A stretch of DNA of 64,000 bases, taken from assembly GCA_019787685.1 (NCBI GenBank), contig JAHNUO010000001.1, positions 558,001 through 622,000 of the forward strand. The letters are read 5' to 3'. Within the stretch, counting starts at the first letter, position 1. Every line of letters begins with the position of its first letter. The position numbers and the translations under genes were made by a program. The notes below the pieces were generated by a model that was not told where the DNA came from, did no database searches, and was given only the letters and a program-made list of their open reading frames with translations. Of this stretch, positions 11,596-25,586 are shown in pieces. The stretch is from Chiua virens. Lineage: Eukaryota > Basidiomycota > Agaricomycetes > Boletales > Boletaceae.

Positions 11596-13664
11596 ATGTC
11601 AGGCAACAACATACCGGTCTTGACTATTGCTGGCACTGATTCCAGTGGAGGTGCAGGAATTCAGGTATATTTGTGCACTTTTAATTCACCATTGTCCACT
11701 GAATGTCCCCGAAAGGCCGATCTCAGAACGTTCGCAGCACATGGATGCTACGGAACAAGCGTCGTCACGGCAATGACTGCCCAGAACACCACCGGTGTTC
11801 AGGCAGTCCATGGCTCGCCGCCCGAGTTTGTCGCACAACAGGTTTGCAACCCTTCATCTAACGCCGCCACGCGATCTTGATTCACGCGCCACTCACCTAT
11901 GAGATGCATTCCGTTTTCGATGACATCGATGTACGCGCCATCAAAACTGGAATGCTCTTCTCAGCAGAAAACACCAAGGCGGTGACGTCGACGCTCAGAG
12001 ATTACTTGGATTTTCACGGTCGCCTGCCACTGGTCTGCGATCCCGTCTGTGTCTCGACGTCGGGGCATGTTTTATTACAGCCAGACGCGATTAACGTCAT
12101 CATAGAAGAGCTCTTTCCCTCTGTCAAGAATTATCACCCCGAACAGAGCGGAGGCGGAGCTGTTACTCCAAGAAAGATCACTCCCGTGCGAGATCGCTTG
12201 CCTTGCCGACATGGTCGCGGCAGCCCAGAATCTGCTGACGCTCGGCCCCGAAGCGGTCTTGCTCAAGGGTGGACACATTGCCATCTCGGAAGACGACATT
12301 CGTAGCCTGAAAACACCAGACGGCGTCACGTTGGACATCAAACCCGCGTTTCTGCTCGGAGAAAATATGGAAGTCCTCCAAAACGGCAAGACGCCGGTGA
12401 TCATGGATGTTGTGGTGGATGTGCTTTGTCAGCGTGACGTCAAGACCATCACGCTATACCCCCGACCGCGCTTAGAGTCGAAGAATACCCACGGGACTGG
12501 GTGTACACTCAGTGCGGCCCTCGCATGTGCCCTCGCATGTGACTTCGGATTGGAGGAGGCCGTTGCAAAAGCGACTGCGTTCACGCATCTCGGCATAGAG
12601 ACCGCTCCACCTATTGGAAAAGGACATGGCCCTTTGAACCATCTGCACTCGATTACGAAGTGCGTCGCCCGACCGTAAGTAGTATATCGTGCTCGTATCT
12701 TAACCCCAATCGAGTTGCCAATTTTCCGCAGTCGGACACCAGGACACCCATACCCGTTGATACACAGGTTTATTCAGATCACAGCAAACATGTGGAAAGC
12801 ATACGTTCAACACGACTTCGTTGTACGGCTCGGTAAAGGCACACTTGACAGAGCGTCTTTTATCCACTTCATCAAGTACGCATGCTTCCATTCGCCATAT
12901 TTCTGGTGTCGACCTCTCCTCTGTTACTCAGGCAAGATTATTTATACTTGAAGTATTATTCGAGGGCCTACGGGTAAGTTCCCTTTCAATTCTCGGGTAA
13001 GGAGTCACATTCAGATAGGATATAGATTGTTAGCAGCCAAGTCCCATGATGATTTCAAAGGCATTGTTGCGGCAGCTCAGATCATGCTGCATATCGCGGG
13101 GGAGAGTACCATGCACGTCTCATTTTGCGCCCAATTCGGTGTCACCCTAGAAGAATTAGAAACGACGCCCGAGTCCCTCGCAACGATGGCGTATGGTTCC
13201 TTCCTCATTGACACCGGTGTACGAGGTGCGGTTTCCGCGCCAGATCAAACCCATCTTTGATCAAGCCAACTATGTCCTCCAGGTGATACGTCGAGCCTCT
13301 TGATGGCGCTCGCCGCATGCATCCTAGGGTACGGCGAAGTCGGTCTCTGGCTTAAAAAGGAGGCTGGTACCAACCAAACTCGTGGGTCAAGTGGCAAGGT
13401 AATCCGTACCTCAAGTGGATGGAAGACTATTCTGGTGATGATTTTCAAAATGGTGTTTCGACTGCGCTTGGTGGGTGTCCTGGATGTTATCCCCTAGTCT
13501 CGTGATCAAAACGAAATTGACGGGATGTTGGTGAAGAAACCATCGAGGCACGGGCCGTTGCAGATCCGCCTTCGGCTGCTCGGTATGTAGAGTGGTTATC
13601 CATTTGGGAGAGGAGTGTTAGTCTCGAAAAGAACTTTTGGGATATGGCAATGAACCTGTCATGA
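11596..13664 (+). CDS. THI20: THI20-type bifunctional HMP-P kinase / thiaminase II
   Basis: Thiamine biosynthesis and salvage: an N-terminal hydroxymethylpyrimidine (phosphate) kinase of the ribokinase fold fused to a C-terminal TenA domain. Kinase marks: [45 protein letters not shown] and the anion hole in [14 protein letters not shown]. The TenA part begins near 12735 ([20 protein letters not shown]), with [17 protein letters not shown], the catalytic Cys in [15 protein letters not shown], then [15 protein letters not shown] and a last exon ending [12 protein letters not shown] at TGA 13662-13664. The intron from about 13217 to 13282 is needed to join LIDTG to DTSSLLMAL. Single-base breaks occur near 12128 (before [10 protein letters not shown]) and 13380 (before WVKWQGN). 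Confidence 0.92.
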
Positions 13665-14038
13665 TTGGTCCCTGGTGATGCGAGCTGCTCGTGTCCATTG
13701 ACGGTAGGTGGACTAAACGGAGATCTGTGCTACTCAATATCAGATGTAGTTATGTATGGATGTAGTGTGCCGGATGATCTGTCGAATCGAGGTGGAACTA
13801 CTCTTCGACAGGGGTTCTCATGCACTTCTATCAGCCCGAGCACAGATGTAGCTGTAGTTGCATTGAGTCGTTCAGTAGTACCTACACACCTCGCGACTGC
13901 AGTCTCTAGATCTCATTACTTATTTCTAAAGTAGATACTTATCGTCATTCTCGATCATCCCGAGCAGGTGTGGGTCTACATGATAGACATCTACAATGTC
14001 CTCTGGGACTCGGAGATCGTACGAAATACACCAACTTG
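13665..14038. other. Intergenic, nothing recognised
   Basis: Lies between the THI20 stop and the downstream end of the first membrane-glycoprotein paralogue. A short plus-strand open frame (13665-13934) has no recognisable content. Confidence 0.5.
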
Positions 14039-16390
14039 TCATTCATCTGCCATGCGTGAAATTAGATCGTCGGTCAGGTTCTCGCTCACGACCTCTTCCG
14101 GGTCGGATGCCCGATATGAACATCCAGCCCTGACGTCCCCGAGACGAATGTCAACCATCCCCACTTTTCTCAACCTATCTGAACAGGGTTCTTCTACCGC
14201 CTGCAGACGCGAATGAAGCACTTCCGAGTTGGCTTCAAGCCACAGGGACTCCAGAACGCTCGTTCCGGAGACCGACGATGGCCGTTCTTGGTTTGATTTT
14301 CTCCCGAGGATGAATATCGACACCACGAGAGCGATAAAGGAAGCTGTCGATGCAAAAATGACCTATTATCCGTTCCCGAACGCCGCGCATCATCACAATG
14401 GTACATGAGACATTGGGAGTTGTCGGGGAAAACGAACATGACATACCGGCGTTGTATTGACCTGTATGTAGCGGCCCAGGACAGGAATAGAAGTGAGGAA
14501 AAAGGAAGGAAAATAATTACGACGTACATTCAGGCGCCATTGCAAGATATCTTGTCTCGCTGAACTCTCGCCAATAGTGCGATTGAATCCTCCATTACTC
14601 TCTCCGAGTTGACCCGCTGAAAGGGACACGTAGATATTCAATGTGTGAAGTGTCATTTATCGTCATAAGTTCAACGAAGTGGCGGGTGGACCTACCGACC
14701 CAGAGGAACCTCGCTGCGGTCTGGCTAACGGCATCTTCTAATTGCGCTGGTGTAAGCGTCACAGTAGGGTCCGTGCTTGATTGACTTCTAGCAGCATACT
14801 CTGCAGCTGTCCAGTTCAACCCAAGCAAGGACATCATATATCTTTTCAAAATTCCTGCGTTCAGTACATGTCGTACCTGGGAATGCAACGAAATAGACAC
14901 CCACATGTCCATGGACGTAGAATAAAGGAAGGAGCCATTTTGCGAAGAAAGCGAGGTGAAATACGTATAGTATTTCGACAGTGCAGTTGTCATCTGGGCG
15001 TAATGACAAGATACATGTTAGTGGATCATCGGGCTCGTGCCAGACACAGTGCGAAAACATACCCCAACATTAATATTTGTTGCTGCTGCTGGCGACCATA
15101 CTGACCAAGGTGCCATGCTGGATAGAGCAGTTTGATCCGGAATCGGAATGGGAACGAGTTTTTTCTCTTCTAAATTCAGCGTGGCTGGAACAGTACGTGT
15201 ACTGACAGAACATGCGGCGATGTAAGCCAGTGTCGTTGAGGTTTGAAGATCTCCTTTCGCTTGGGTTCAACATGTAAACATGTGGCCGACAACAGGAGCT
15301 TCCGTACCCGATGATGATACGTATGTCCAATTCAAATTGAGAACCACAGGATCGTGAACAGATTCATCCACGTCAATGGCAGTTGTGATCATGTAGAATA
15401 GAGTCTCCGGACAATATGCGCACTATGCAAGTTTTAGAGCGGCAAACTTGTTCAGAAGGACACGGGCACCTACTTGACCATCGACCCGATGAAGGAGATC
15501 CTTCCCTGCAAGAATGTCCGAGTCAGCAAGAGGTATGCCAGAGTGGTATATCGTGATTCACATAGTCGGGGGTACGAGGAAGGTATTATTGCCGGTGGTC
15601 CCATTCAGTGGGAAACCGATCCGGTATTCTCCAATTCTGTCGGGATCAGAATAGTTGAATTGATTGGAAAGAAATCTGAGGTTGGGTACTAGGCCACATT
15701 CTGTGCTGAATGTCGTCGCATTGACAATTGTCTCTGAAAGTGCGACATTTTCCGGAACTTGGGGTATGTCGTATACAGTGCTGTTGGACAACCCGTACGT
15801 AGACAAGTTCGAATCTTGACCCGTCGAACAAGCAACGGGGGAGATCTCGGACCATCCTAGCTGGCTAATATTCACAGAACTGCTGGGTAAAGCCAAATCT
15901 GACGGGATGACGCCCACGAGTATGTTATTGTCGGTTGCCTGCCACTGGATTATGGACGATGAGGCGATGTGAAGCACCAGTATGGAAGTGAGGTATGTGA
16001 CCACAGCAAACACTTGCCAAGGTGACGAAGGTACTTTGCGTTGCTGCCAGAGGATAAGGATCGCTGCACCAATCCCGTTCCATGCGCCAGACACGTCGTG
16101 CACAGTGGTCAGTTTTCGTCGTTCGCTGACCATTTTAGAAAATGCAAGTCGTTGCAAAACAAAGACGAGGAATGCAGAGTAAAGCTTATGCAGGTGTGAG
16201 GTTCAGGGCGCTGCTCCAGAAGATGGTATCGACACACCGTGTAAATTGCTTGCAGAAGAGCGCTCAGACCCGTTGTCATTTGAAGGCTCTCGAAGGGAAT
16301 GATGATCGAGTGCTCTGGGTGGCGAACCAAAGGGAAAGAAGAACAATGTGCGTGGATACTAGGATGGCATGAAGTGCGATGCACCACCGA
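14039..16390 (-). CDS. Multi-pass N-glycosylated membrane protein, paralogue A
   Basis: I do not recognise a named family. It pairs with paralogue B immediately upstream on the minus strand. Order: hydrophobic N-terminal helix and PEHSIIIP, a helix ending LLQAIYTV, then KLTTVHDVSGAWNGIGAA with ILILWQQ, a TM helix (VVTYLTSILVLHIAS), and a long presumably lumenal stretch rich in N-x-S/T (STYGLSNSTVYD, NATTF, FNYSD, NGTTGN, TTAIDVDESV). Next is TLTPAQLEDAVSQTAARFLW, another TM helix near 14330-14530, and a cytosolic tail with SVLESLWLEANSE and VDIRLGD. Many short introns. The start is not fixed: the first helix and PEHSIII lie in different frames near 16330. The architecture suggests an integral surface or endomembrane glycoprotein. 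Confidence 0.55.
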
Positions 16391-18770
16391 CTACGAGAGG
16401 TGTCCCTTGTGTGGTGGGGGGTGCGAGTGAGTCGACCGGGCGGAAGATGACCGGGACATTCTGGTGCGACGAACGATTAGACATATCCAGATTCCCAGGG
16501 TACACTGACACACCATGTACAAAATCCTCACTGTGACCATGTTTGGAACTGGCCAGATGACTTGCTACATTGCACAATGGGAGGGCTGCATAAAGGTCAA
16601 AATTTTCCTGCCCTGCAAGCACATAAGCGGAGCGCCTCCATAAAACGGTTTCAAATGTAGATGACGCTCGCAGACCGTCTACCGACGGTCTCCGAACATC
16701 ACCCATCTGATTACGAAGAGCCGGCGAGCGTGATCCGAACCACATGATTTCAAGCATGCCAGCGGCAGGTATGACCCCTTGTTGGTTGTCCCGCCCCCAA
16801 AGCATGCAGATCACGAGGATGCAAAGGGCAACTGATGCACAAAGAGAAGATATAACCTTTGTGAAGTGAGAAGAGTCCTGGGCCCTCATAAAAAAACTGC
16901 CGTCAACTCACTGGTAGAGTATTGATCTGCGGACAAGACAAAGGGTAACACGTCAGCATCAGAGCCACGGCCGAGATTAGGTCACTAAATTTAAGCATAC
17001 ATTCAACCTCCATTTCAGCACGTACTCAGTGATTTGAGCTTCTTTTGTTTGTCTGTCGAAGCCACCTCCACCCTCGCCGAATTCTCCAGCTGTGTGAACT
17101 TGTCAGTGAGATTATCCAGGTGCGCGTTTCCGATAGTTATCTTACCTAACCACACGAATCCAGCAGCAATTTGGGAGGTCACTTTCTCCACGCGGTCTCT
17201 AGCCAACAGGTACGGTTGGGTGGAATTCAGCTCGGCAAATGTCCCACTACACGAGGACAAATCAAGTCCTAACCAGATATCATATAGCTACCATTGTGGT
17301 CAACCAGACTATAAAGCTGTTAGAAGAGACCATGACGCACACGTCGAAGTTAGTCATGTTCTTCAAGTATGGTTCTGACATAAAAGGTTGGCAATAGGAA
17401 GATTTTGGGAGGTTGGAAGTCGCCATCGCGGAGACAATCTGTTTGTATCAGTCAACGCTTGATTATAAAATGAGATTGCAAAATAGAAGACCGACTGCAA
17501 GAGTGAGATTCGTGTCACCGTCAGGAGAAAATGCTGACCACGCGGCATTTGCTGGTTGCTCGCTCATGTCAAGCTGAATTTCGGGGGTCTCGAGAGCAAC
17601 TGTTCGAGTCGTCGTATTAAATGTGCATGCTACAATGTATACTTGCGTTGTAAGATTTTGAGCCACACCGCCTAAAAGATGTAATGTGTGGTTTAGTTGT
17701 GTGGCCACGAGTGTCGTGGATACCTACCGGGAGGAGAAAATGTTCCGTTGATGTAAACGTGGTTAGTGCCATTAACTGATTCATCAAGTTCGATTGCTGT
17801 CGAGACGAGGTAAGTGATAAAAGGGCGTACAGGCTGGAAAACCATGTTAGTTAGTCGCAATATAATAAAAATAAGAATCTAACACCGGTTGGCATAGTTA
17901 ACCAAATTTGGTTAGGCACTGTTGTCAAGCATAAGTCTCAGGCCTCCGACATCTCAACGAAAGACCTTACATGGCGGATACTGAGGAATGATGCTAAAGT
18001 GATCTAGGCCTGGCGTCGATACAATGATATCCCACTGTACATTGTTGTGTTCAATGGAGACATTTGTGAGCAGACCACAGTGTGCATTCAACGTAGTCGC
18101 GTCGACCGAGGCATTGACGAAAGTGGGTACGGGGACATCGTACAGAGTGTTGTTCGCCAATCCCTGCGTTGTATTCCCGTACAAATCTTGTATGTACGGG
18201 GATAGGGAAACCACCCCATCGTACCGGTCCAACGATGTGAATCCGTCAAGCGGGTCAGGCCAAGTTGCCACTGATGGAACCATGCGAGTCACAGTTGCGT
18301 TAAATGGTTGAAGCTCCATTATGGTGGACGATGCCACATGACGTACCGCGGCACAGAGAAAGTATGCCGCCACCAGACCAATCGAGAATACTGGACGAAT
18401 TGACCTTGGTTTGCTGCCAGAGAGCGCGCAGTGCAGCACCAAGTCCACTCCACGCCCCACATATATCGTGAATCCGCGTCAGTTTGGTTGGGCCACAAAA
18501 AAGGGTTGACAACATTAATCGTTGTGTCACAAAGACCAGCAGAGTTGCGTAAAGCTAATAGTATTACATCCGTGAGAATGCAATCCTCATGTTTCATCAA
18601 TCTTGTGACCTACGGTGTAAAATGCCTGCAGTCCACCACTTAACTTGACCGTGAATGACTCGTCTGCAGATGGTATGATTATATGATGCTCCGGGTGATG
18701 ACATGCAACAATTGCAAGCAGGACGAGGTGAAGAACGACGAGGAAGGTGTGCAGGAGGTAGCATATCAAG
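16359..18770 (-). CDS. Multi-pass N-glycosylated membrane protein, paralogue B
   Basis: Head-to-tail paralogue of A with the same order of parts: HLVLLAIVACHHPEHHIIIP, LSGGLQAFYTV, KLTRIHDICGAWSGLGAA with LRALWQQTK, TM helix SIGLVAAYFLCAAVRHVASS, N-glycosylation-rich loop (NATVTRM, GNTTQG, NNTLYDVPV, NASVDATTLNAHCGLL), then SQIAAGFVWLGKITIG. A TM helix follows (VALCILVICMLWG), and a tail AGMLEIMWFGSRSPALRNQM with VRRPSVDGLRA. Sequence identity with A is moderate, so the duplication is not recent. No clear ATG was found for the first exon, and its 3' end touches the start of A. Unknown function. Confidence 0.55.
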
Positions 18771-19852
18771 TATTGGCGACTACGGATCCGTTGCTTGCCT
18801 TGATGTGACCGAGTCCGAATTCAGTTTCAAAAGAGGCGTCGCAAGAGCACCTACCTTGGTTAAGCCAGTCATGCAACTGGAACGTCTTGTCTATTTGTAC
18901 CAACTGGAACGTTATCATCCTGTGAAACAGACGAGAATACTCCACTAGACAGACGATACTTTGCTCGGGAGAGCAAATCAGCAGTAGGCATGGTTGAACG
19001 AACGAACGAAGTAGAAAGAGGAAGTCAATGGAAAAAAATCCACAAGCGACGATACGACACCTACTATTTAGATGGCCCCAAGCTGAGTGTGAGGGAATTT
19101 GTTATGCATCTTACTCTTGCCCGATACGTTTTGTGCAACCCTGTTCCCCATTGCAATGAAAACCATATCATTGGTGCATCCCTGTCGCGATAACGCCGCG
19201 ATCACAGCATCGTTGAACTCGAGGCTCACAATTCGAGGATGGTCGCAGTACGGCAATGTAACGTTGCTACGTAAGCGTTCAACGTCACGGTGGACAACGT
19301 TCAACGTCCACTTGAACCATAATCTTTGAATTGAACCGGACCGGAGATACGATGGGATGTTTGAAATGGGATGCTTCCTGGTGACTGACGGGAGATTCTA
19401 CTTGATACGCATTCCTTTCATCGATCAGCTCTTGATTAGCACCGTTCGACTGAGTTGACAGTCTCCCCAAAGACAAGCAGGGTATAATGAGAACGTACTA
19501 GTAACGTTTCCAGTCGGAGGGTGTCATCACCCGTGTTGTAGCATGGCCGAGTGACGACAGCTTCGAAAAGGAAATTCTGATGCTGGCATGCCCTGGTCAA
19601 GGGATACTGCCGTGAAGCTTGTTTTCCCGACAAACATGGCCTGTATCGAACAAGTTTTGCTCAGATGTTCAGATAGTGTACGCGATAAACCACCCAAGCA
19701 ACCATTGAGCCCAATATCCTATAGATGTTGTGAACATATTTCTGTGATCTGCATCGAGCGATCGATTCTCAGACCTCACATCTTCGCCATTCTTTCGAAG
19801 CTTCAACGTCTCTTACAGCCCAGTTGTCCTTACTTCTCCTTCTGGCGCGCGG
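18771..19852. other. About 1.1 kb without an assignable gene
   Basis: Only short open frames on both strands. One minus-strand frame (19068-19304) contains a plausible exon-like stretch but matches nothing I know. It may include promoter sequence of paralogue B or 3' exons of the MAK10 gene. Confidence 0.4.
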
Positions 19853-22689
19853 TCACTTACGTATAGCGGATAGAACAAACGGAAACCAGGGATGAACGTC
19901 TGGATCCCAAGTCAGGACGGACATGTCCCACTCGTTCGCCTCCGGCACGGAGGCTGGAAGCGTCTCCAAGCTTTGACACACGTCCCGTAAGCATTGTACG
20001 CACTGATCATCGCGTGAGCGATGGGAAAGCTGCGTGACGGTAGGGTAGAGACATACCTGCTTACGTTCTTGGACCCACGGCCCTGTCCAGCCACCTGTAA
20101 AGTCGACTAACTGTGCCAGAAGTACGCTGGCAAGTTGGATTTGCCCAACGGGGGAGTAGTCACAATCCTGAGCACACAGAACATCATTACCGACCACCTC
20201 GACGTGAAGACCACAACAACTAACCTGTTGGATCGCTGAACAAGCAGCAGTAAACTTGAGAAAGTTCGGGTGACCGACAGGGGGGAGATCGACATCATCG
20301 TATTCGTCTATGAATGCCCATTTATAGCGACGCAGACAGTTGAGCCGCGTGCGCTGCCATGACGTCCCGAGTTTCCTCAGAGAGACCTACATCCAAACCA
20401 AGTCAAAGGAAGGGAAAAAAAGGAAATAGCCGGCACACACCGAGAACACAGCCAATGATATTGCTTGTGAAGCCGTGAGGAAAACAGACTGAAACTGATG
20501 CTCATCAAAGGCCGGCGACCCTGGTAGACAACATCAATACGACAAGGTGGGAAGGCGTCAGTCACTTGCCATGCGATTCCGGCAAGATTTCGTCTAGACA
20601 CGAGAGTTGCAACTCCAAGATCTGGGTAGCATACCAATAAGCAAATACGCATTCCTCGGCAGAGTACAGCGACAATTGTGCCCCGGAATAAATAACTTCA
20701 GAGATAACTGACAACCTATGAAATAAAATAGTGGTACAGAGCCCGGGTAGGGGATCTGGTTCCTGCTGGCGAGCCCGTCAAATGATATATCAACAGAAAT
20801 TCCAAAGATAATACGCACTGAAGGCTCAAGTTGGCTTCGGATGTCTACGAATAGGGCATAAAGCGAATGCCAGTCGAAAAGTGATTTCATGCAATATCTA
20901 CGCCGCCGTGCAGGGTTATACCACAACGCCTTGGTGTAACCAAGTTCAAGCTAAGCCGAGATGAAGTATCAACAATAAAATAGGGTTTGGCGGGTTGTGC
21001 ACATACCTCTATGATCGTGCGTTCGAGATGTGCCAAAGGGGACACTTGTGGGCCTTTCCAGCGGCGGCCAAGCATGTCAATAAATGAATCGTAGGATAAT
21101 CCGCAGTTCTCCGCGAAGAAGCACTCCACAACGTGTTTCGGCGTGTATTTTTTCAACACCAACCCATCTTGAAAGAGGGTCGACTGGAAATATACCGCTC
21201 AGGGAACGGAATACACTCAGATGGCCTCAGTACCTGGCATGCAGACCGGATATATGGAAGACGTTGAGCTGGTTGCGAAAACCATACTTGGATATGACCC
21301 ATAATCTAAGAGTAGGGTGAGTGAAGTGACATTCGGTCGATGCAACTGATAATGACCTTCCAAGTTGTAAGATTCGATATGTCCGCCAGGGTGCTGAGCT
21401 CATCTAGGGAATCTAGTAACCCTATTAGTTTCTTCCACACAATATCCTGATTAGGTAGTGGGATGACATGGAGTGGTATAAACGAGATAAGGACTCGGGC
21501 AAATTCAGGATCGAAGGCGCGGCGCGCAGGAGAATCAAGCGCAGGGTCTGGGAGATGCCATATGTCGTATTTTTTGTACTAGTTCTCGCGCAGTATTGAC
21601 GAGCGGACGGATGCGGTGGTATTCCTTCGATGATTGAGCAGAAAAGAGTTGAATAAGTGTCTAATACAACGTTAGTGAAGAAATGACCGAGCTGGTAAAT
21701 GTCGAAGCATGGACCTTGCGAAGCATCAGCCGATCGCGAAGTGCGTCCTTCCAAGTCGACGACGCTACACGAATCAGCCGGGCCGGTACTATTACTTGGA
21801 TGGAAAATACCTTGGAGAGAACGATCTAACCAGGAGCAATGCATGCTCTAGTTTTGCCTGAATATAGTTGACAGGGAGAGCCTCCGCCAAGGGTACGTCG
21901 CACTTTTCGCTTTGCCAGTCCTCCGTCTGTGAAACCGGCTGCAAGCCAAGATATGAGGGGCAACATACGAAAACACGCCATAAGACGGACATCATACACA
22001 TTTCCCTTGTTTAGTTCCCTCCATGACAGGTCGCATGATTTGAGTAATGCATACACATAGGCTCTGAGAACAATGGTGACAAGTCCGAGTGGCCTCCTAT
22101 GATCGACCTGATCAACTCGCTCTGCTGGTATCAACTCTGGGTCAGTATCTCTCAGCGTATGGACATGTAGGAACGAGTATATGGTCTGGGAAAGCGTGTA
22201 GCCGATATGCCATTGCATCTAGGTCGCGACCGGTGATGAATACGAAGCCTCAGACAAGTGTGCGGTTGATCATTCACCTCGCAGGCAAAAGACCGATCTA
22301 TTATCCAGCATACCTCCTCCGGAAGCAAGGGCTCGAGGGGATCGAACACGGGCCGTGTTTGATCCATCAAGGCTAGGCCGCTGTCAAACCGTGCCTTCTC
22401 CGATCTTTTTGCGGTCCTGAAGTCGTCGCGTACGGCCAAAAAGCGTGTCACCTACTTCGAAGGCGGCCATTGCATCTTGTAAGGTAAAGTCTTTTGCTAG
22501 GACGAGGTCTCCAGGGGGCATATCTTGAGGTCCAAAGGTGAATAAGGAGGTATATGAGTTATGTGAGGGTCTACCTGCAGCGGCATCGGCGAACATCTGG
22601 GTGACATCGTAGAAGCTGTCGCCGCCTGGCAAACTGAAATCGACCTGGTATTCCATGGTCGTCGCCCAGGCCTCTTGGGAGAAAGACAT
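19853..22689 (-). CDS. MAK10: MAK10/NAA35, auxiliary subunit of NatC N-terminal acetyltransferase
   Basis: NatC acetylates N-termini such as Met-Leu and Met-Phe co-translationally; MAK10/NAA35 is its ribosome-binding scaffold. The start at 22689 opens MSFSQEAW, then YDVTQMFADAAA. Exons follow with DLVLAKDFTLQDAMAAFEVG, FDPLEPLLPEEVCWIIDRSFACE, MQWHIGYTLSQTIYSFLHVH, LVTIVLRAYVYALLKSCDLSWRE, and LPVNYIQAKLEHA. Further down comes LKKYTPKHVVECFFAENCG with a wide acidic/basic linker. These are family blocks in the right order. The 3' part is uncertain: 19853-20340 holds open exons (RRYKWAFIDEYDD, GHPNFLKFTAACSAIQQ, LLAQLVDFTGGW) that could be its C-terminus or a separate small gene. Confidence 0.72.
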
Positions 22690-22780
22690 TGAAATTGTAG
22701 AAAAAGATCGAACGTGGGCGTCCGCGTTAAGGTTTCAACATGAAACCAATTAAGACAACAGGACGGAGTTCAAAACCCTA

Positions 22781-24164
<1,384 letters not shown>

Positions 24165-24238
24165 TAGACTTCAGAGTAGGCTGCTAGTAGTTTGTTGTCG
24201 CGTGTTTATCCAAAGACATTGTCTTTCCACTGAAGATC

Positions 24239-25011
24239 ATGGAACGAGAACAAGTTGCAGAATCAAGTCAGGGCAAACACAACGCGAAGATTCCACGGTC
24301 ACTTTCCAAAGGGCAGGAGCGCAAAGTAATCGAATTTCTGGAGTACTCGTTCCAAGACATCGAGAGCTCATTCAAGAAACGGTATGATATTGGCCCTTGG
24401 CACTCATATCAATATGCCAATACCGTAATCTCTCCAGCTCAGAGCCGTCCCTCACAAAATTACCGACGCTCCCGGCCTACCTGGACGCCATGCAGCGTCT
24501 CTTGGCATTTATTTTGCAGATACCGCCCATCGACCCCTCTACATCATTGCGAATCGCATTCTTACTCCGTCTTACTAATGACGTGATGAACTCGGTACCA
24601 GGTTATCCGCCCGAGATGGATGATATGCAACAGCTCCTCGACTTTCTCGACGACCTGGACGAAGCGTGGTTAGCCGTGCTCAATTCTCAAGTCTGGGATC
24701 CATCGTCGGATACTGGCGCGGATCTCGTCATCCCCGTAGACATGATCGAGCCCAACCGACCCATACACTCCACACCCGCGAGCCAGACGGAGAGAACGAG
24801 GCTACATAGCTTGCTCGTCATGGGGACGGCAGGGCTGGAGGAGTGGTTGTCGCAGCTAAAGACGCGAGGCGAGGATTACGAGCTGGCACTGGAGAAGGCT
24901 GGTCTTATGCAAGGATTCAATGATCTGTTTACAAAGACGCTTGCTGAGATGGGGGGAAGTGCGTCGGAGCCATTGATCGATCCTCTCCCGGAGACGAAAT
25001 GTACATGTTGA
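24239..25011 (+). CDS. Conserved helical protein of unknown function
   Basis: Two exons: ATG 24239 to about 24380 (MEREQVAESSQGK, ending IESSFKKR), then from about 24440 to TGA 25009-25011. The second exon gives LPTLPAYLDAMQRLLAF, PSTSLRIAFLLRLTNDV, DDMQQLLDFLDDLDEAWLAVL and LHSLLVMGTAGLEEWLSQL. The product is about 235 residues, all-helical, acidic, without signal peptide or TM segment. I have the impression it is conserved in basidiomycetes but know no function. It lies 74 bp after MSW1 on the same strand. Confidence 0.6.
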
Positions 25012-25145
25012 CTTGGAGAGAAAGGCAAACATGAAGAATGTAGTGGTAGTGATAGCCTGTATGTACCCAATTGAACGCTCCAAACGGCTACCGTCTTCGT
25101 TGTGTCCGTCGACTCTGGCCTAAAATTTAACTTGTCAGTAATGTT

Positions 25146-25472
25146 TCAAAACATAACCGCGTTTGACAAACTTTTGTCTTTGGCCTTTGTGGGTGCGCCC
25201 TTCCCTCTGGCTTTCTTCATGTCCACGTCCCACAACCTCTGTGCTTCTGCAAAGTTGACCAATCCCAACTCTGGCCACTCCTTGGCAAACTTGGACATGG
25301 AGAGGTCAATGTCTTTTGGGTAGTAATTGGCCATAGAAGGACCGCGAAGTCTCGCACGGAAGTACTTGGCACCGGTTCGTGCAGAAGTGGGGTTGAAGGC
25401 CGTTTGAAAAATGGCGCACCGGGCCTTTGTCAAAGCAGCTAGTCGCCCGGGTGTTATAGCTGCCGCCGCCAT
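25146..25472 (-). CDS. RSM27: Mitochondrial small-subunit ribosomal protein mS33
   Basis: Component of the mitoribosomal small subunit (mS33, yeast Rsm27). From ATG 25472 it reads MAAAAITPGRLAALTKARCAIFQ, then NPTSARTGAKYFRARLRGPSM and YYPKDIDLSMSKF, ending in a Lys-rich tail. That is 108 residues, right for the family. An in-frame extension to 25565 (MSILVTTDSF) gives no additional conserved text, so the inner Met is preferred. It is divergent from SUV3 with 114 bp between starts. Confidence 0.88.
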   Translation of the reverse strand: MAAAAITPGRLAALTKARCAIFQTAFNPTSARTGAKYFRARLRGPSMANYYPKDIDLSMSKFAKEWPELGLVNFAEAQRLWDVDMKKARGKGAPTKAKDKSLSNAVMF

Positions 25473-25586
25473 AACGGTGTTGTTGACAGTTGACGGAAGG
25501 GAGCTTCTGATCCTAATACGACCAAACAACCGCTTGAAGCTGTCAGTTGTTACTAGTATAGACACTACGAAATGTGCTAGGTTCTA
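25473..25586. promoter_or_regulatory. Compact divergent promoter of mS33 and SUV3
   Basis: Only 114 bp separate two start codons of nuclear genes for mitochondrial RNA and translation, so a bidirectional promoter is implied. No TATA box is visible. Confidence 0.5.

Noticed and set aside
13217..13282. Premature end of the THI20 TenA domain at a TGA
   Set aside because: A GT-AG intron here rejoins LIDTG to DTSSLLMAL and restores the domain to its natural end at 13664.
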